This document shows, piece after piece, positions 7,812-17,101 of a DNA stretch of 64,000 nucleotides; position 1 is the stretch's first letter; each line of letters opens with the position of its first letter. Source of the stretch: Mesobacillus persicus (GTDB taxonomy: Bacteria; Bacillota; Bacilli; Bacillales; Cytobacillaceae); assembly GCF_900109925.1 (NCBI RefSeq), contig NZ_FOBW01000004.1, forward strand, positions 62,001-126,000. Direction: 5' to 3'. The translations under genes were made by a program, and so were the position numbers. The notes below the pieces were generated by a model. It did not search any database and had not been told where the DNA came from. It saw only the letters and a list, made by a program, of their open reading frames with translations.

Positions 7812-9314
7812 TTATGATTTAGTTTCAAATCTTTCTACTAGCAAGGCTAAGGTTCTAGCCATAACACCGGTTGCGCCAGCTGGTCCAAGGTCGTGGTCTT
7901 TCCTTGCACCGGAAGTCCCCGCGATATCAAGATGCACCCATGGAGTTCCTTCTGCAAATTCACCGACAAATGCTCCACCCATAATCGCATGACCCTCACG
8001 ACCTGGAGAGTTGTTCAAGTCAGCAATCTGACTGCTACGGACTCTCTCTTTGTCTTTTTCAAAAAGAGGAAGTCTCCAAATCGGTTCTCCAGCCTCATAA
8101 GAAGCCTCTAACACTTGTTCAAACCATGCCTCATCATTTGTTAGTGCCCCAGTGGTATCCATCCCTAATGCTACGATGACTCCACCGGTTAAAGTCGCGA
8201 CATCGACAAGGTAATTGGCGCCATGATGTTTCGCATAGGTAACGGCATCAGCAAGTACTAAACGGCCCTCTGCATCCGTATTTAGCACTTCAATTGTTTT
8301 ACCGCTCATGGAAGTAATGACATCATCCGGTTTAAATGCCTTTCCACTAACCATATTATCAGTTGAAGGAATCACAGCAACCACATTCTGTTCCGGCTTC
8401 AATTCTCCGATAATTTCCATTGCACCTAAGACTGCAGCAGCACCGCCCATATCGGTCTTCATGCCAACAATTCCGTCTTTTGGCTTAAGGGAGTAGCCAC
8501 CCGTGTCAAAAGTAATCCCTTTACCCACTAGACCAATGACGTCTGTCCATTTACTTTTCCCTTGATATTTTAGGACAATCATTTTTGGTGGTTCAACAGA
8601 CCCTTGATTAACGGCAAGCAAGGCACCCATGCCAAGCCTTTCCATTTCCTCTTTTTCAAGGATTTCAATTTCAAAATCATATTTCTCTCCCAATCCACGA
8701 GCGTATTCAGCCATGTCTGTTGCTGTTAGCATATTGCCTGGCAAATTCACAAGTGTTCGGGCAGAATTGACACCTTGCCCATAAACATAACCAACCCAAA
8801 GGGCAGAGCTTACCTCATCTTCCTCAAAAGAAGAGAAAATCGTGAGCTTTTCTACCTTTTTCTCTGGTTTATTAGACTTTTGCTTATATCCTTCGAACTG
8901 ATAGCTTGCCATAGCAAAAGCCTCACCTAGAGCATGAGCAGCGTCTAATGCCTCAACGGATTCCCCAGTAAATGAATCGAGTATGAATGAGGCTTCCGTC
9001 CACTTTTCTGTTTTTGTTGACTTAAACAAGCGACCAAAAGCTTCGCGAACTAGTTCAAAAGAATAATCCTTTTCAGAACCCAATCCGATGAAATAGAGTC
9101 GTTTTGCCCCAACTTTATTAAACGTATGTACTTTCGAAATCGACTTCTTGTCGGTAGAAATATCCCCACTTTTAAGCAAGTTTAATATATTTCCATCTAA
9201 ACGACTGTCCAATTCTTCTAAAATCCCTTTGAGCCCTGTGGTTTTATTAAAAACCCCAATTACTAGACATTCCTGATCCATAGTTAAATCTAACTCTTTT
9301 TTTACTTCAAACAA
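7812..9314 (-). CDS. pepA: Leucyl aminopeptidase (M17 family), YuiE
   Basis: A 500-residue M17 cytosolic aminopeptidase that removes N-terminal residues from peptides with a two-metal centre. The C-terminal catalytic domain shows the metal-binding NTDAEGRL signature, the [10 protein letters not shown] segment and K/D residues of the active site. The start is taken as TTG at 9314: ggaggtga lies 8 nt before it, whereas an upstream ATG at 9329 overlaps the RBS itself. The resulting length equals the usual family length. It follows the DUF309 gene by 61 nt and probably shares its transcript. Confidence 0.92.
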   Translation of the reverse strand: MFEVKKELDLTMDQECLVIGVFNKTTGLKGILEELDSRLDGNILNLLKSGDISTDKKSISKVHTFNKVGAKRLYFIGLGSEKDYSFELVREAFGRLFKSTKTEKWTEASFILDSFTGESVEALDAAHALGEAFAMASYQFEGYKQKSNKPEKKVEKLTIFSSFEEDEVSSALWVGYVYGQGVNSARTLVNLPGNMLTATDMAEYARGLGEKYDFEIEILEKEEMERLGMGALLAVNQGSVEPPKMIVLKYQGKSKWTDVIGLVGKGITFDTGGYSLKPKDGIVGMKTDMGGAAAVLGAMEIIGELKPEQNVVAVIPSTDNMVSGKAFKPDDVITSMSGKTIEVLNTDAEGRLVLADAVTYAKHHGANYLVDVATLTGGVIVALGMDTTGALTNDEAWFEQVLEASYEAGEPIWRLPLFEKDKERVRSSQIADLNNSPGREGHAIMGGAFVGEFAEGTPWVHLDIAGTSGARKDHDLGPAGATGVMARTLALLVERFETKS

Positions 9315-9375
9315 AAGGGTCACCTCCATGTAGAATACCCCTATTATATCCAAGAATGAAAAATATTTCGAGTTC

Positions 9376-9759
9376 CTAATCATCCTCCAGATATAAGTAC
9401 AATTCCGGCAGCTCTGGAAGTCTGTTCAATTCTTGATAAGACACTTTGTCAATATCATCTGGTATAATAGAAAGGCAGCACTCTATGTACTTAATAACGA
9501 TTTCTAGGTCCAACCCCCAATATTTTGGGAGGTAGTTCTGCAAATACTCATGACCTACTTTCATCATCAGCCTTGTGCCTTTTACATTGCCATAACTGTA
9601 GTGATAACGAGCAACGGTCATTTGAAGTAAACCTTTTAGAAATAAATTTCCCTTGTCTTCCATCCACATATCTTCGAGAAGATCGTGGCAGGTATAAAAA
9701 TCGCCTTCATTAAATTTGATGAAAAACTGATAATATTCAACAGGATATTCGGGTTCCAT
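9376..9759 (-). CDS. DUF309 family protein
   Basis: A 127-residue helical protein with the DUF309 signature: [17 protein letters not shown] near residues 15-31, then the helix around [18 protein letters not shown]. The conserved histidine and acidic residues suggest metal or ligand binding but no activity is established for the family. RBS ggaggtcagaca. It lies just upstream of pepA on the same strand. Confidence 0.85.
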   Translation of the reverse strand: MEPEYPVEYYQFFIKFNEGDFYTCHDLLEDMWMEDKGNLFLKGLLQMTVARYHYSYGNVKGTRLMMKVGHEYLQNYLPKYWGLDLEIVIKYIECCLSIIPDDIDKVSYQELNRLPELPELYLYLEDD

Positions 9760-9865
9760 TGTCTGACCTCCATTCTAATTGAAATTATGATTCATTCTAG
9801 ATATTATTGGGACCAATACGATAATGATAAAATAACTATTCATTCAAAAAAAGGGGGATTCACCA

Positions 9866-10339
9866 ATGGAATTACTACTTAACTTCCCTTTATGGGCATC
9901 GCTCGCAGCGATCTTTTTTGCACAGTTCGTAAAAGTGCCTATTCAATATATCGCCAGTAGGCGGGTTGACTGGTCCTTGCTTACAAGCACCGGCGGAATG
10001 CCTAGTTCCCATTCAGCTGCAGTTACTGCGCTTTCCACAGGCGTTGCGCTTGAAGCAGGGATGGATTCTCCTGTATTTGCTGTATCCGCCATTTTTGCCA
10101 TCATTACCATGTTTGATGCTACTGGTGTTCGAAGACAAGCAGGTGAACAGGCCATTGTTTTAAATCAGTTGGTCTCTGATTTCAATCGAATTATTGAAGA
10201 TGCAAAAGATTGGCCGAAAAAGCCTGATAAGGAAAAACGAAAAGAGTTAAAGGAATTGCTTGGCCACAAACCGATTGAAGTGTTCTTTGGTGGGTTAACA
10301 GGCATCCTACTTACTTTAATGCTTCACTATATTTTATAG
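9866..10339 (+). CDS. yuiD: Divergent PAP2 family membrane protein, YuiD
   Basis: A 157-residue membrane protein of the DUF212/divergent PAP2 family. The phosphatase-like core is visible as GGMPSSHSAAVTAL (residues about 43-56), with the second motif region FDATGVRRQAGEQA. Family members are related to lipid phosphatases, but the canonical third motif is changed, so a phosphatase activity is uncertain. RBS aaagggggattcacca. It is 15 nt from the next gene and likely co-transcribed. Confidence 0.9.
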   Translation: MELLLNFPLWASLAAIFFAQFVKVPIQYIASRRVDWSLLTSTGGMPSSHSAAVTALSTGVALEAGMDSPVFAVSAIFAIITMFDATGVRRQAGEQAIVLNQLVSDFNRIIEDAKDWPKKPDKEKRKELKELLGHKPIEVFFGGLTGILLTLMLHYIL

Positions 10340-10354
10340 AGAAGAGGGGATTAT

Positions 10355-11128
10355 ATGAGGGTTATCTCTTTATGTCCTAGCAATACCGAAATCATGGCTT
10401 ATTTGGGATTAGAGCACCTACTAGTTGGTGTGGATGATTTTTCCGATTTTCCTGAGTCGATCAATAGTCTCCCACGACTGGGCCCTGACTTATCAATCAA
10501 TCTCGATTTAGTTGAGGACCTTCAGCCCGACCTTGTCCTTGCTTCCCTTAGTGTACCTGGTATGGAGAAAAACGTTGAAGGATTAAGTGCAAGAGGAATT
10601 CCCCATATCGTCTTAAACCCTCAAACATTTAAAGATATAGAAGCGGACTTAATCGTAACGGCTGAGAGACTTGGTTTTGCTAGAAAGGGACACGAAGCGG
10701 CTAAACAATTTCGGGATAGACTTAATCGCATACGTCTCGAAAACAGCATGAACTCAAGACAACCTACTCTATATTGGGAATGGTGGCCGAAGCCGGTATT
10801 TACCCCAGGCAGAGTGAATTGGCTTACTGAATTATCCGAGGCGGCTGGTGCAGTCAATTTATTTTCAGATGTTAACCTTGCTAGTGTCCAAACCGATTGG
10901 GACGATGTCCTTAGACGGGATCCAGATTTTATTTGCTTAGCATGGGTTGGAGTGAGACAGGAAAAGGTGAATCGCTCTCAAATTACCAAGAGGCCGGGTT
11001 GGAGTGAACTCAATGCGGTCAAAAATGAACGAATTTTAATCTTGGAAGAAGAGTTATATTGTCGCCCATCTCCGAGACTTCTTGATGGTCTAGAGAAATT
11101 GAGTCAATTGCTTAAAGAATTTGAATGA
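10355..11128 (+). CDS. Cobalamin-binding (BtuF-like) protein without signal peptide
   Basis: A 257-residue protein with a class III periplasmic-binding fold as in BtuF/FhuD: it begins MRVISLCPSNTEI, followed by the PDLVLAS segment and C-terminal PGWSELNAVKN. Unlike transport binding proteins it starts directly with the first beta strand and has neither a signal peptide nor a lipobox, so it should be cytosolic. No permease or ATPase is adjacent. Similar proteins in bacilli are annotated as cobalamin-binding; ligand and role remain open. RBS gaagagggga precedes the ATG. Confidence 0.75.
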   Translation: MRVISLCPSNTEIMAYLGLEHLLVGVDDFSDFPESINSLPRLGPDLSINLDLVEDLQPDLVLASLSVPGMEKNVEGLSARGIPHIVLNPQTFKDIEADLIVTAERLGFARKGHEAAKQFRDRLNRIRLENSMNSRQPTLYWEWWPKPVFTPGRVNWLTELSEAAGAVNLFSDVNLASVQTDWDDVLRRDPDFICLAWVGVRQEKVNRSQITKRPGWSELNAVKNERILILEEELYCRPSPRLLDGLEKLSQLLKEFE

Positions 11129-11133
11129 AGCGT

Positions 11134-11168
11134 AGAAAAGGCAAACCCACAGCAGGTTTGCCTTTTCT
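11134..11168. terminator. Bidirectional terminator
   Basis: 14-bp stem agaaaaggcaaacc / ggtttgccttttct with a 7-nt loop, between the convergent BtuF-like gene and yuiC. Confidence 0.9.
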
Positions 11169-11193
11169 TCTAGTCTTCTCCGTTATGATATAC

Positions 11194-11904
11194 TTAGGAC
11201 TTTTTATCTCCGACATACTGTTGACGGAAAACCTGAAGTGTTTCATCCTCATTCATTGCTCGTAGTTCTTCTTCTGTTAATGTTCCATTTCCCATTTTAA
11301 CAACTGACACTTCAACGGTTTGCTTGCCCCATTCTTGGTAAACTTCCTCAACCGTGTCGTAATAAAGGTCTAATTTGTTCCCCTTTATTGCCCCACCTTT
11401 ATCTGCTACAACACCATAACCGTATCCAGGAATAAACAAAACTGTACCAATTGGAAACACGGTCAGGTCTGCGGCGATTGTTGAAAATAAATCTCGTTTC
11501 ACTTTAACCCCTGAATAGGTAATTCCATATTCAGGATGTCCTGGATTTTTCCCTGTGGACTCAATACCAGCTGTATAACCTGTTGCAACAATTGTTTTTT
11601 TAGGATATTGTGACCAATCGAGATCCTCAAGAGTTGGCGGAGTTTTACTAGCCACAGTCGCACTAGAGGCAATAAGTGTATGATTGCTTGAAATCCGATG
11701 CAAAAACTTCATTGCCAGCCCAACGGACTTATTTTGATGTTCAATGTATGTATGGTTTTCTTGTATATGGCCTTTTCCTTGGTAAAAGTAATTTAATATA
11801 GTATTTGCTCCCACACCTGATATAGAATGGAGCGTTGTCAAAAGCGCCGCCAGAAATAGGAAGGTCATCATAACTCGCTTGGCCCATGTTTTCATTTTAT
11901 ACAT
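11194..11904 (-). CDS. yuiC: 3D-domain cell-wall protein, YuiC
   Basis: A 236-residue exported or membrane-anchored protein: an N-terminal hydrophobic segment (residues about 11-30), a linker, then a C-terminal 3D domain. The three conserved aspartates are seen in the [15 protein letters not shown] and LDLYYDT segments. The fold is related to MltA-type lytic transglycosylases, and B. subtilis YuiC is a stationary-phase muralytic protein. The start follows gaggagtgaaagatttac. Likely acts on peptidoglycan outside the membrane. Confidence 0.9.
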   Translation of the reverse strand: MYKMKTWAKRVMMTFLFLAALLTTLHSISGVGANTILNYFYQGKGHIQENHTYIEHQNKSVGLAMKFLHRISSNHTLIASSATVASKTPPTLEDLDWSQYPKKTIVATGYTAGIESTGKNPGHPEYGITYSGVKVKRDLFSTIAADLTVFPIGTVLFIPGYGYGVVADKGGAIKGNKLDLYYDTVEEVYQEWGKQTVEVSVVKMGNGTLTEEELRAMNEDETLQVFRQQYVGDKKS

Positions 11905-11990
11905 GTAAATCTTTCACTCCTCATAAAACTATTCATTTCCCATTAGGAAAGGAATTATGCATTATGAAGTAGGATTCGGGCCATCGCAAA

Positions 11991-12018
11991 AATAAAAAAC
12001 CTTCATTTCATGAAGGTT
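11991..12018 (-). terminator. Terminator of yuiB
   Basis: 9-bp stem aaccttcat / atgaaggtt followed on the minus strand by ttttttatt, directly after the yuiB stop. Confidence 0.8.
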
Positions 12019-12019
12019 C

Positions 12020-12337
12020 TTAAAACATCTGGTACCCCTTTTTTCTAAGTAATTTGATAACGAAACCAGCAGCAATAGCGCCTCCAAGCCCAGAGAGTAA
12101 AATCGTCATATCCGCTGGAGCAAGGTTTATTAGGTTATTTCCCAATTCTGGAAAGGCTTGTCCGCTATTCCTAAAATATTCAATAAAACGTACATCATCC
12201 ACAATGAAGATAACAATAATTGGATAAATAATGGCCATCACCCAAGACATTCTTAACAGCATATTTAAGAGAAAACCGATTCCGAAAAATAAAACAAAAA
12301 ATAGCAATATAGATATAATTAGCTCTACAACTGTCAC
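12020..12337 (-). CDS. yuiB: Putative membrane protein YuiB
   Basis: A 105-residue protein with an N-terminal pair of helices (residues about 5-47) and a C-terminal helix (about 76-96). It matches the YuiB family by position between yuiC and yuiA and by general layout. The GTG start follows agggggaatttttt. Function unknown. Confidence 0.82.
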   Translation of the reverse strand: MTVVELIISILLFFVLFFGIGFLLNMLLRMSWVMAIIYPIIVIFIVDDVRFIEYFRNSGQAFPELGNNLINLAPADMTILLSGLGGAIAAGFVIKLLRKKGYQMF

Positions 12338-12418
12338 AAAAAATTCCCCCTATAACCTATCATAAACAGTGTACTGATATCCGCATAGGTAGTCAATAAA
12401 CTTAACTATGAACAGGAA

Positions 12419-12444
12419 AAAAACCTTGCAAGGGCAAGGTTTTT
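12419..12444 (-). terminator. Terminator of yuiA
   Basis: Stem aaaaaccttgc / gcaaggttttt with a 4-nt loop; T run on the minus strand, 4 nt after the yuiA stop. Confidence 0.85.
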
Positions 12445-12447
12445 TCA

Positions 12448-12573
12448 TTATTCCTTCTCTTTTCCTGTACCTTCACAGCAATAGCATGTTTCTGATCCAC
12501 CAAGCAACAGTTGATTGTAACCCTTACCTGAGCAATAAGCACATCCTTTTGTTTCCGTTTTTAACTGGGTCAT
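12448..12573 (-). CDS. yuiA: YuiA-like small zinc-ribbon protein
   Basis: A 41-residue protein with two CxxCxGxG motifs (CAYCSGKG and CYCCEGTG) separated by the QLLLGGSET segment. This pair of motifs is the zinc-binding unit of DnaJ-type zinc ribbons, here as an isolated mini-protein. The RBS aaggggagataaaa and an adjacent terminator support expression. It sits upstream of yuiB as in B. subtilis. Zinc binding is inferred from the motif; function unknown. Confidence 0.85.
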   Translation of the reverse strand: MTQLKTETKGCAYCSGKGYNQLLLGGSETCYCCEGTGKEKE

Positions 12574-12724
12574 TTTTATCTCCCCTTATTCAATCTGAAT
12601 TTTCTGATAATATATCAAGACAGAGAATAAAAGGAAAGTTCGAATTTCGTTAGGATTTCTGACCTGAAAACGCATTCAACTCTATAATGCTTGATATAGC
12701 TCTTTCGTTCTTACTTTTTGAAAA

Positions 12725-13207
12725 TTATAAAAATAGTTTGTAAGCCGTATATTCAAATTGAGTTCCCGGGTTAATTCCATCGATTGGGGGCTTTACACCT
12801 GAATCAGTCAAATTTATGAAGTACTTTAACATCACCGATACATTGGGTTGTTGAACCAATTCGTTAGGATCCAGATAGCATGCTTCATACAATTCACTTT
12901 CTTGTGCCGTAACTTTCTGACCTTCTAATGGTGCTAATAGAAAAACAATCATATTATCGCTAATATCATTGCGAATCACTCCTGTCCTTAATCCCACCAT
13001 TCCTTTAAGTTCACACTTTATCCCCGTTTCTTCTGCAACCTCTCTCAACACAGCTTCATCAGCGGTTTCACCGGCTTCTACAAAACCCGCTGGCAGCGAC
13101 CACTGGTTTTTAAGACCTCCGTACTTTTTCTTTACGACTAGCCAATCGCCGTTGGGTGCAACCACCAGACCTGCCACAGCTAGCCAAACCTTCCCACGCT
13201 TCGTCAT
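12725..13207 (-). CDS. Nudix hydrolase
   Basis: A 160-residue Nudix protein. The complete Nudix box (GX5EX7REUXEEXGU) lies at residues 41-63, beginning GFVEAGET and ending REVAEETGI. Such enzymes hydrolyse nucleoside diphosphates linked to another moiety with Mg2+ bound by the box glutamates. Upstream residues NQWSLPAG are typical of the ADP-ribose/NADH pyrophosphatase-like group, but the substrate cannot be fixed. RBS agagggggagagtcta. Confidence 0.9.
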   Translation of the reverse strand: MTKRGKVWLAVAGLVVAPNGDWLVVKKKYGGLKNQWSLPAGFVEAGETADEAVLREVAEETGIKCELKGMVGLRTGVIRNDISDNMIVFLLAPLEGQKVTAQESELYEACYLDPNELVQQPNVSVMLKYFINLTDSGVKPPIDGINPGTQFEYTAYKLFL

Positions 13208-13320
13208 AGACTCTCCCCCTCTTTTCCTACGATTGTAGCAAATGTATGGTTATATTTTTTACATATACCTTAGTTAACCCGCATTAAGTTATTTTATCTC
13301 ATTATAGGTAATTAAAGGGG

Positions 13321-13585
13321 TTTTCTCTCTTACCATTCCAACGCATTTACTCTCGTTTCCGGCAAATAGAAGCCCTCTCTTTTACCGTTCCAACGCATTT
13401 ACTCTCGTTCCCGGCAAATAGAAGCCCTCTCTTTTACCGTTCCAACGCATTTCCTCTTGTTTCGGGCAAATAGAAGCCCTCTCTTTTACCGTTCCAACGC
13501 ATTTACTCTCGTTTCGGGCAAATAGAGGCCATCTCTTTTACCATTCCAACACATTTCCTCTCATTTCGGGCAAATAGGGGCTTTT
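13321..13585 (+). repeat. 52-bp tandem repeat array, five units (family T)
   Basis: The segment ccaacgcatt or a close variant begins at 13338, 13390, 13442, 13494 and 13546, exactly 52 bp apart. Each unit includes cgggcaaatagaagccc or a variant, in which GGGC and GCCC pair across an AAATAGAA loop. The array fills the gap between the Nudix gene and yumB. No ORF is conserved in it. Confidence 0.92.
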
Positions 13586-13590
13586 ATACC

Positions 13591-13616
13591 AAAAAAGCAG
13601 ACCTAGTAGGTCTACT
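13591..13616 (-). terminator. Probable terminator of yumB
   Basis: Short stem agacct / aggtct with a T6 run on the minus strand, 26 nt past the yumB stop. Confidence 0.6.
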
Positions 13617-13641
13617 TCATTTGTTTGAACTATTGGATTGA

Positions 13642-14859
13642 TTAAAAAATGTTGAATTTCCCTTTTTTAAACACCATTGATGGACCGCCGATCATATAAA
13701 GCGCGCGATTATCAACCATTTTCTTTAAGAAGGACGCTTTTGCACCGTAAAACTTCTTACCGAACGCTGTGCCAATCGCCTCATCTTCACCTAAAGAACA
13801 AACAGTTCCCTTGTTATCAAATTCAAAGGTCTCAAGTTCACTCTTACCGCGGACAAGGCCTGCAATATTCCTTGCACATAACTCACCTTGCTGCATAGCA
13901 ATTTGTGCTGTAGGTGGGTACGGACGGTTAATTTCTTCGTTAATGATTAATGAACAGTCACCAATAATGAAGAGGTTTTCCTTACCAGGGACCCTTAGGT
14001 CAAGTTGAACTTTTACACGACCTCGCATTGCTTCAATTCCTGATTTCTCAATAACAGAATTCCCACGAACTCCCGCTGCCCAAACAACGGTTTCAGCTTT
14101 GATTTCTTCTACTTCCTCTTCGCCTTTACCAACGATAATTCCACCAGGAATGGCCTCTTTAATCGCCGTTCCGATGCGGAATTCAACGCCTTTCTTTTCT
14201 AGGTAAGAAACAGCATAGTCAACAAGTTCAGGATCAAAACCAGGTAATACCATTGGTGCAGCTTCTACACATATTAGTTTTACCTTATGGAAGTCTACAT
14301 CATATTCTTTGCATAGCTCCGGAATACGGTTTGCCAATTCACCTAAGAATTCAATACCTGTAAAACCAGCTCCCCCAACCACAATCGATAGACGTTCATC
14401 TTTCTTTTCTTCCTCTGTGTTGTAAGTAGCAAACTGGTATTCGATATGTTCACGGAGTTGACGAGCCGCATTCACATTTGAAATCGAAAATGCGTATTCC
14501 TTGAGCCCTTTAATACCAAAAGTTTCAGATTCTGCTCCAAGTGAAATAACTAGATAATCGTAAGCTATCTCCCCGGTACTAAGAATCACTCGGTTTTCTT
14601 CTGCCTTAATTTCCTCAACAGTAGCTTGAACAAATTCAACCTTTTGAGTATCAATGACTTCACGAATATCATAACGCACACGGTCATGATGCAAAGTACC
14701 TGCTGAAGCCTCATGTAGCCATGTTGTTTCGTAGTGGTAATCATTCTTATTAACAAGGACTAGATCCGCCTCATTAACACCTAATTGTTTTTGTAGCCTA
14801 GTCACGGTCATTAGACCACCATAACCCGCTCCAAGAATAACGATTTTTGGCTTTCTCAA
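13642..14859 (-). CDS. yumB: Type II NADH dehydrogenase-like flavoprotein, YumB
   Basis: A 405-residue FAD-dependent NADH:quinone oxidoreductase family protein. The FAD-binding GAGYGGL lies near the N-terminus, the NAD-binding [14 protein letters not shown] in the middle, and FIIGDCS plus [11 protein letters not shown] near the end. TTG at 14859 (MRKPKIV) is preferred over GTG at 14874, because the latter lies inside the aaaggtgg RBS. The enzyme would pass electrons from NADH to menaquinone at the inner membrane face without pumping. A Rex-like site is found upstream. Confidence 0.9.
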   Translation of the reverse strand: MRKPKIVILGAGYGGLMTVTRLQKQLGVNEADLVLVNKNDYHYETTWLHEASAGTLHHDRVRYDIREVIDTQKVEFVQATVEEIKAEENRVILSTGEIAYDYLVISLGAESETFGIKGLKEYAFSISNVNAARQLREHIEYQFATYNTEEEKKDERLSIVVGGAGFTGIEFLGELANRIPELCKEYDVDFHKVKLICVEAAPMVLPGFDPELVDYAVSYLEKKGVEFRIGTAIKEAIPGGIIVGKGEEEVEEIKAETVVWAAGVRGNSVIEKSGIEAMRGRVKVQLDLRVPGKENLFIIGDCSLIINEEINRPYPPTAQIAMQQGELCARNIAGLVRGKSELETFEFDNKGTVCSLGEDEAIGTAFGKKFYGAKASFLKKMVDNRALYMIGGPSMVFKKGKFNIF

Positions 14860-15240
14860 GTTAATCACTTCCACCTTTAAATTTTATTTCTTTGTACTTA
14901 TCATTTACTTATAAGAAAAATTATTACTAATTGATTAAAAATAACTTTGTGATTTTCTTCACTTACTAAGACAATAAAATGTAGAAAAAATGTCACAAAA
15001 AGTTAACATTCCCTTAGCTCATATTAAATAATATGCTTTTTCCCCTGGATTTTCAAGTGTTTCACGAGAATCAAATCATTCGGATTAATCTAAAAAAACT
15101 ATAATATACGAATAATCCATGTATTTTCACCTTATTTATAGTTATATAAGGAGAAAGCGCTTCTAAAAACGAAGTTATATCAAGCGTTTTATGATATCAT
15201 ATATACTGGAATGAAACTGTATATAACGAGGGGGATTTGC
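14860..15240. other. Divergent yumB/yumC control region
   Basis: This 381-bp AT-rich gap must hold the promoters of both genes. It contains the Rex-like site at 14947-14964, a second half-site-like tgtcacaaa at 14991, the near-palindrome gagaaagcgcttct around 15150, and atgatatcat around 15192 close to the yumC start. I see no ORF or repeat of the three families in it. Confidence 0.55.
14947..14964. promoter_or_regulatory. Candidate Rex operator upstream of yumB
   Basis: TTGTGATTTTCTTCACTT matches 11 of the 14 fixed positions of the Rex consensus TTGTGAA-N4-TTCACAA. It lies 88-105 nt before the yumB start. Rex senses the NADH/NAD+ ratio and represses NADH dehydrogenase genes in bacilli, which fits the gene. 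Confidence 0.45.
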
Positions 15241-16236
15241 GTGAAGGAAAAACAAAAGTTATATGACATCACCATTATTGGCGGTGGGCCCATCGGATTA
15301 TTTACTGCCTTTTACGGAGGTATGAGACAAGCATCTGTAAAAATTATCGAAAGTCTTCCACAACTTGGAGGTCAGTTATCTGCCCTGTACCCTGAGAAAT
15401 ACATATATGATGTTGCAGGCTTCCCAAAAGTACGTGCACAAGAATTAGTTAATAACCTCAAAGAGCAAATGGCTAAATTTGACCCAACCATCGTCCTAGA
15501 ACAATCCGTTGAAAAACTAGAGAAACTAGAAGATGGCAGCATTAAATTAGTTACTGATAAAGAAACTCATCTAACAAAAACCGTTATTATTACTGCAGGT
15601 AATGGCGCTTTCCAGCCCCGTCGCCTTGAATTAGATACCGCCTCAAAATATGAAGGCAAAAATCTTCACTATTTTATCGATGACCTTAACCAATTTGCCG
15701 ACCAAAAAGTAGCCGTCCTTGGTGGTGGAGATTCCGCCGTAGACTGGGCACTCATGCTAGAACCGATTGCAGAAAAGGTAAGTATCATTCACCGACGTAA
15801 CAAGTTCCGCGCCCATGAACATAGTGTTGAAAACCTAGAAAACTCTAAAGTAGATATAAAGACTCCTTACGTTCCACTCGATCTTGTAGGGGATGGTTCA
15901 AAAATCAATCAGCTTATCCTTCAAGAAGCAAATGGCACTGAAAAAGTCACACTTGATGTTGATGCGGTAATCTGCAACTTTGGGTTCGTCTCCTCTTTAG
16001 GACCTATCAAGGAATGGGGACTAGAGATTGAGAAAAACTCGATTGTCGTGAATTCAAAAATGGAAACGAATATCCCTGGCGTTTATGCGGCTGGAGATAT
16101 TTGCACCTATGATGGTAAAGTGAAACTCATTGCCTCTGGCTTTGGAGAAGCTCCAACAGCTGTCAATAATGCAAAGTCCTATATGGATCCAAAGGCTAAG
16201 GTTCAACCATTGCATAGTTCATCCATGTTCAAATAA
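15241..16236 (+). CDS. yumC: Ferredoxin/flavodoxin-NADP+ reductase, YumC
   Basis: A 331-residue thioredoxin-reductase-like FNR. FAD-binding [17 protein letters not shown] lies near the N-terminus and NADP-binding [11 protein letters not shown] in the middle; there is no CxxC redox pair, as expected for this FNR class. It moves electrons between NADPH and ferredoxin or flavodoxin. The GTG at 15241 is chosen because gaggggg precedes it at proper distance; an in-frame ATG at 15211 lacks this. Divergent from yumB. Confidence 0.93.
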   Translation: MKEKQKLYDITIIGGGPIGLFTAFYGGMRQASVKIIESLPQLGGQLSALYPEKYIYDVAGFPKVRAQELVNNLKEQMAKFDPTIVLEQSVEKLEKLEDGSIKLVTDKETHLTKTVIITAGNGAFQPRRLELDTASKYEGKNLHYFIDDLNQFADQKVAVLGGGDSAVDWALMLEPIAEKVSIIHRRNKFRAHEHSVENLENSKVDIKTPYVPLDLVGDGSKINQLILQEANGTEKVTLDVDAVICNFGFVSSLGPIKEWGLEIEKNSIVVNSKMETNIPGVYAAGDICTYDGKVKLIASGFGEAPTAVNNAKSYMDPKAKVQPLHSSSMFK

Positions 16237-16500
16237 GAAAAGCGGAAGCGCCCTGTTCAGCGGCGTATGGCCTGGAGCACTCCAACTGAGATAAGATTTT
16301 TCTTAGGACTTTAGCCCTTAGAAAAATCAATCGGGTTCTAATGGGCAGTTGAGAAGCTACTGCCCGTTAGAACGCGGCAAAGGAAACACGAAGAGCGATA
16401 GCGCATTCGTGCTTGACTTATCGTAGGGCGGTAAAATCCAAAAGCCGATTTTACTCGGAGAGCGAAGGACACTAGCCACTAGGGCGCTGGAGCTGGACAT
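16237..16500 (+). repeat. Dispersed repeat family A, long copy
   Basis: Starts at the base after the yumC stop (gaaaagcggaagcgccct) and ends agggcgctggagctggac. The outer arms GCGCCCT and AGGGCGC pair. Inside are a 15-bp stem around gatttttctta, a 15-bp stem around gttctaatgggcagt, and a cacgaa/ttcgtg stem. Compared with the 31.8 kb copy it has 27 extra bases at 16432-16458 that form their own stem (GTAAAATC / GATTTTAC). Together with the terminator it fills this 355-bp gap. Confidence 0.9.
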
Positions 16501-16539
16501 TTCTCTAAGTTAAGACATTTATACTTGCTTATTCTTAAA

Positions 16540-16573
16540 AAAAGCAAGGCGGATTTCATTCCACCTTGCTTTT
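16540..16573. terminator. Bidirectional terminator
   Basis: 14-bp stem aaaagcaaggcgga / tccaccttgctttt with one mismatch, between yumC (+) and yutM (-). Confidence 0.85.
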
Positions 16574-16591
16574 AAAATACCCTTTTTTGGG

Positions 16592-16954
16592 TTAACAATC
16601 CTCAGGTGTACCTGCGTTCGTTGCTGTTTTAAATGATGACCCGCAACCACAAGATGCAATCGCATTTGGGTTATCAATTGTAAAACCGCCACCCATCATT
16701 GATTGTTTATAATTGATGACTGTCCCTTTTAAGATAGAGACGCTGTCCTTATCAACCAATACCTTAATCCCCTGTAACTCCAATTCTTGGTCTCCGTCTT
16801 CCACCTCATGGGCAAAGCCCATCCCATAAGAAAGACCACTACATCCGCCACCTTTGACTCCTACGCGAAGAAAAGCTCCCTCTTCTTCATTTTGCTTCAT
16901 CATATCCTTAATTTGCAGCGCAGCTTCTTCTGTGATCGTGATAAGTTGTTCCAT
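16592..16954 (-). CDS. erpA: A-type Fe-S carrier ErpA/IscA family, YutM
   Basis: A 120-residue A-type carrier. The three cluster ligands are present: C38 in GGGCSGLSY and C102/C104 in SCGCGSSF. The protein accepts Fe-S clusters from the SUF scaffold and hands them to target enzymes. RBS ggaggtctgcaaa. The neighbourhood holds a second carrier (YutI) and, 21 kb away, the sufCDSUB operon. Confidence 0.92.
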   Translation of the reverse strand: MEQLITITEEAALQIKDMMKQNEEEGAFLRVGVKGGGCSGLSYGMGFAHEVEDGDQELELQGIKVLVDKDSVSILKGTVINYKQSMMGGGFTIDNPNAIASCGCGSSFKTATNAGTPEDC

Positions 16955-17101
16955 TTTGCAGACCTCCTTCTAGGAAAAATACATCCTTATCCTTATTATA
17001 TACAGTCTGTTCGTACTCCTCAACCAATCCGTTCTTAAAAGGGCTTGGTTACATTTCACCATGAATTTATTTGCTAACCTATATTAGTGGGTACATATCA
17101 T

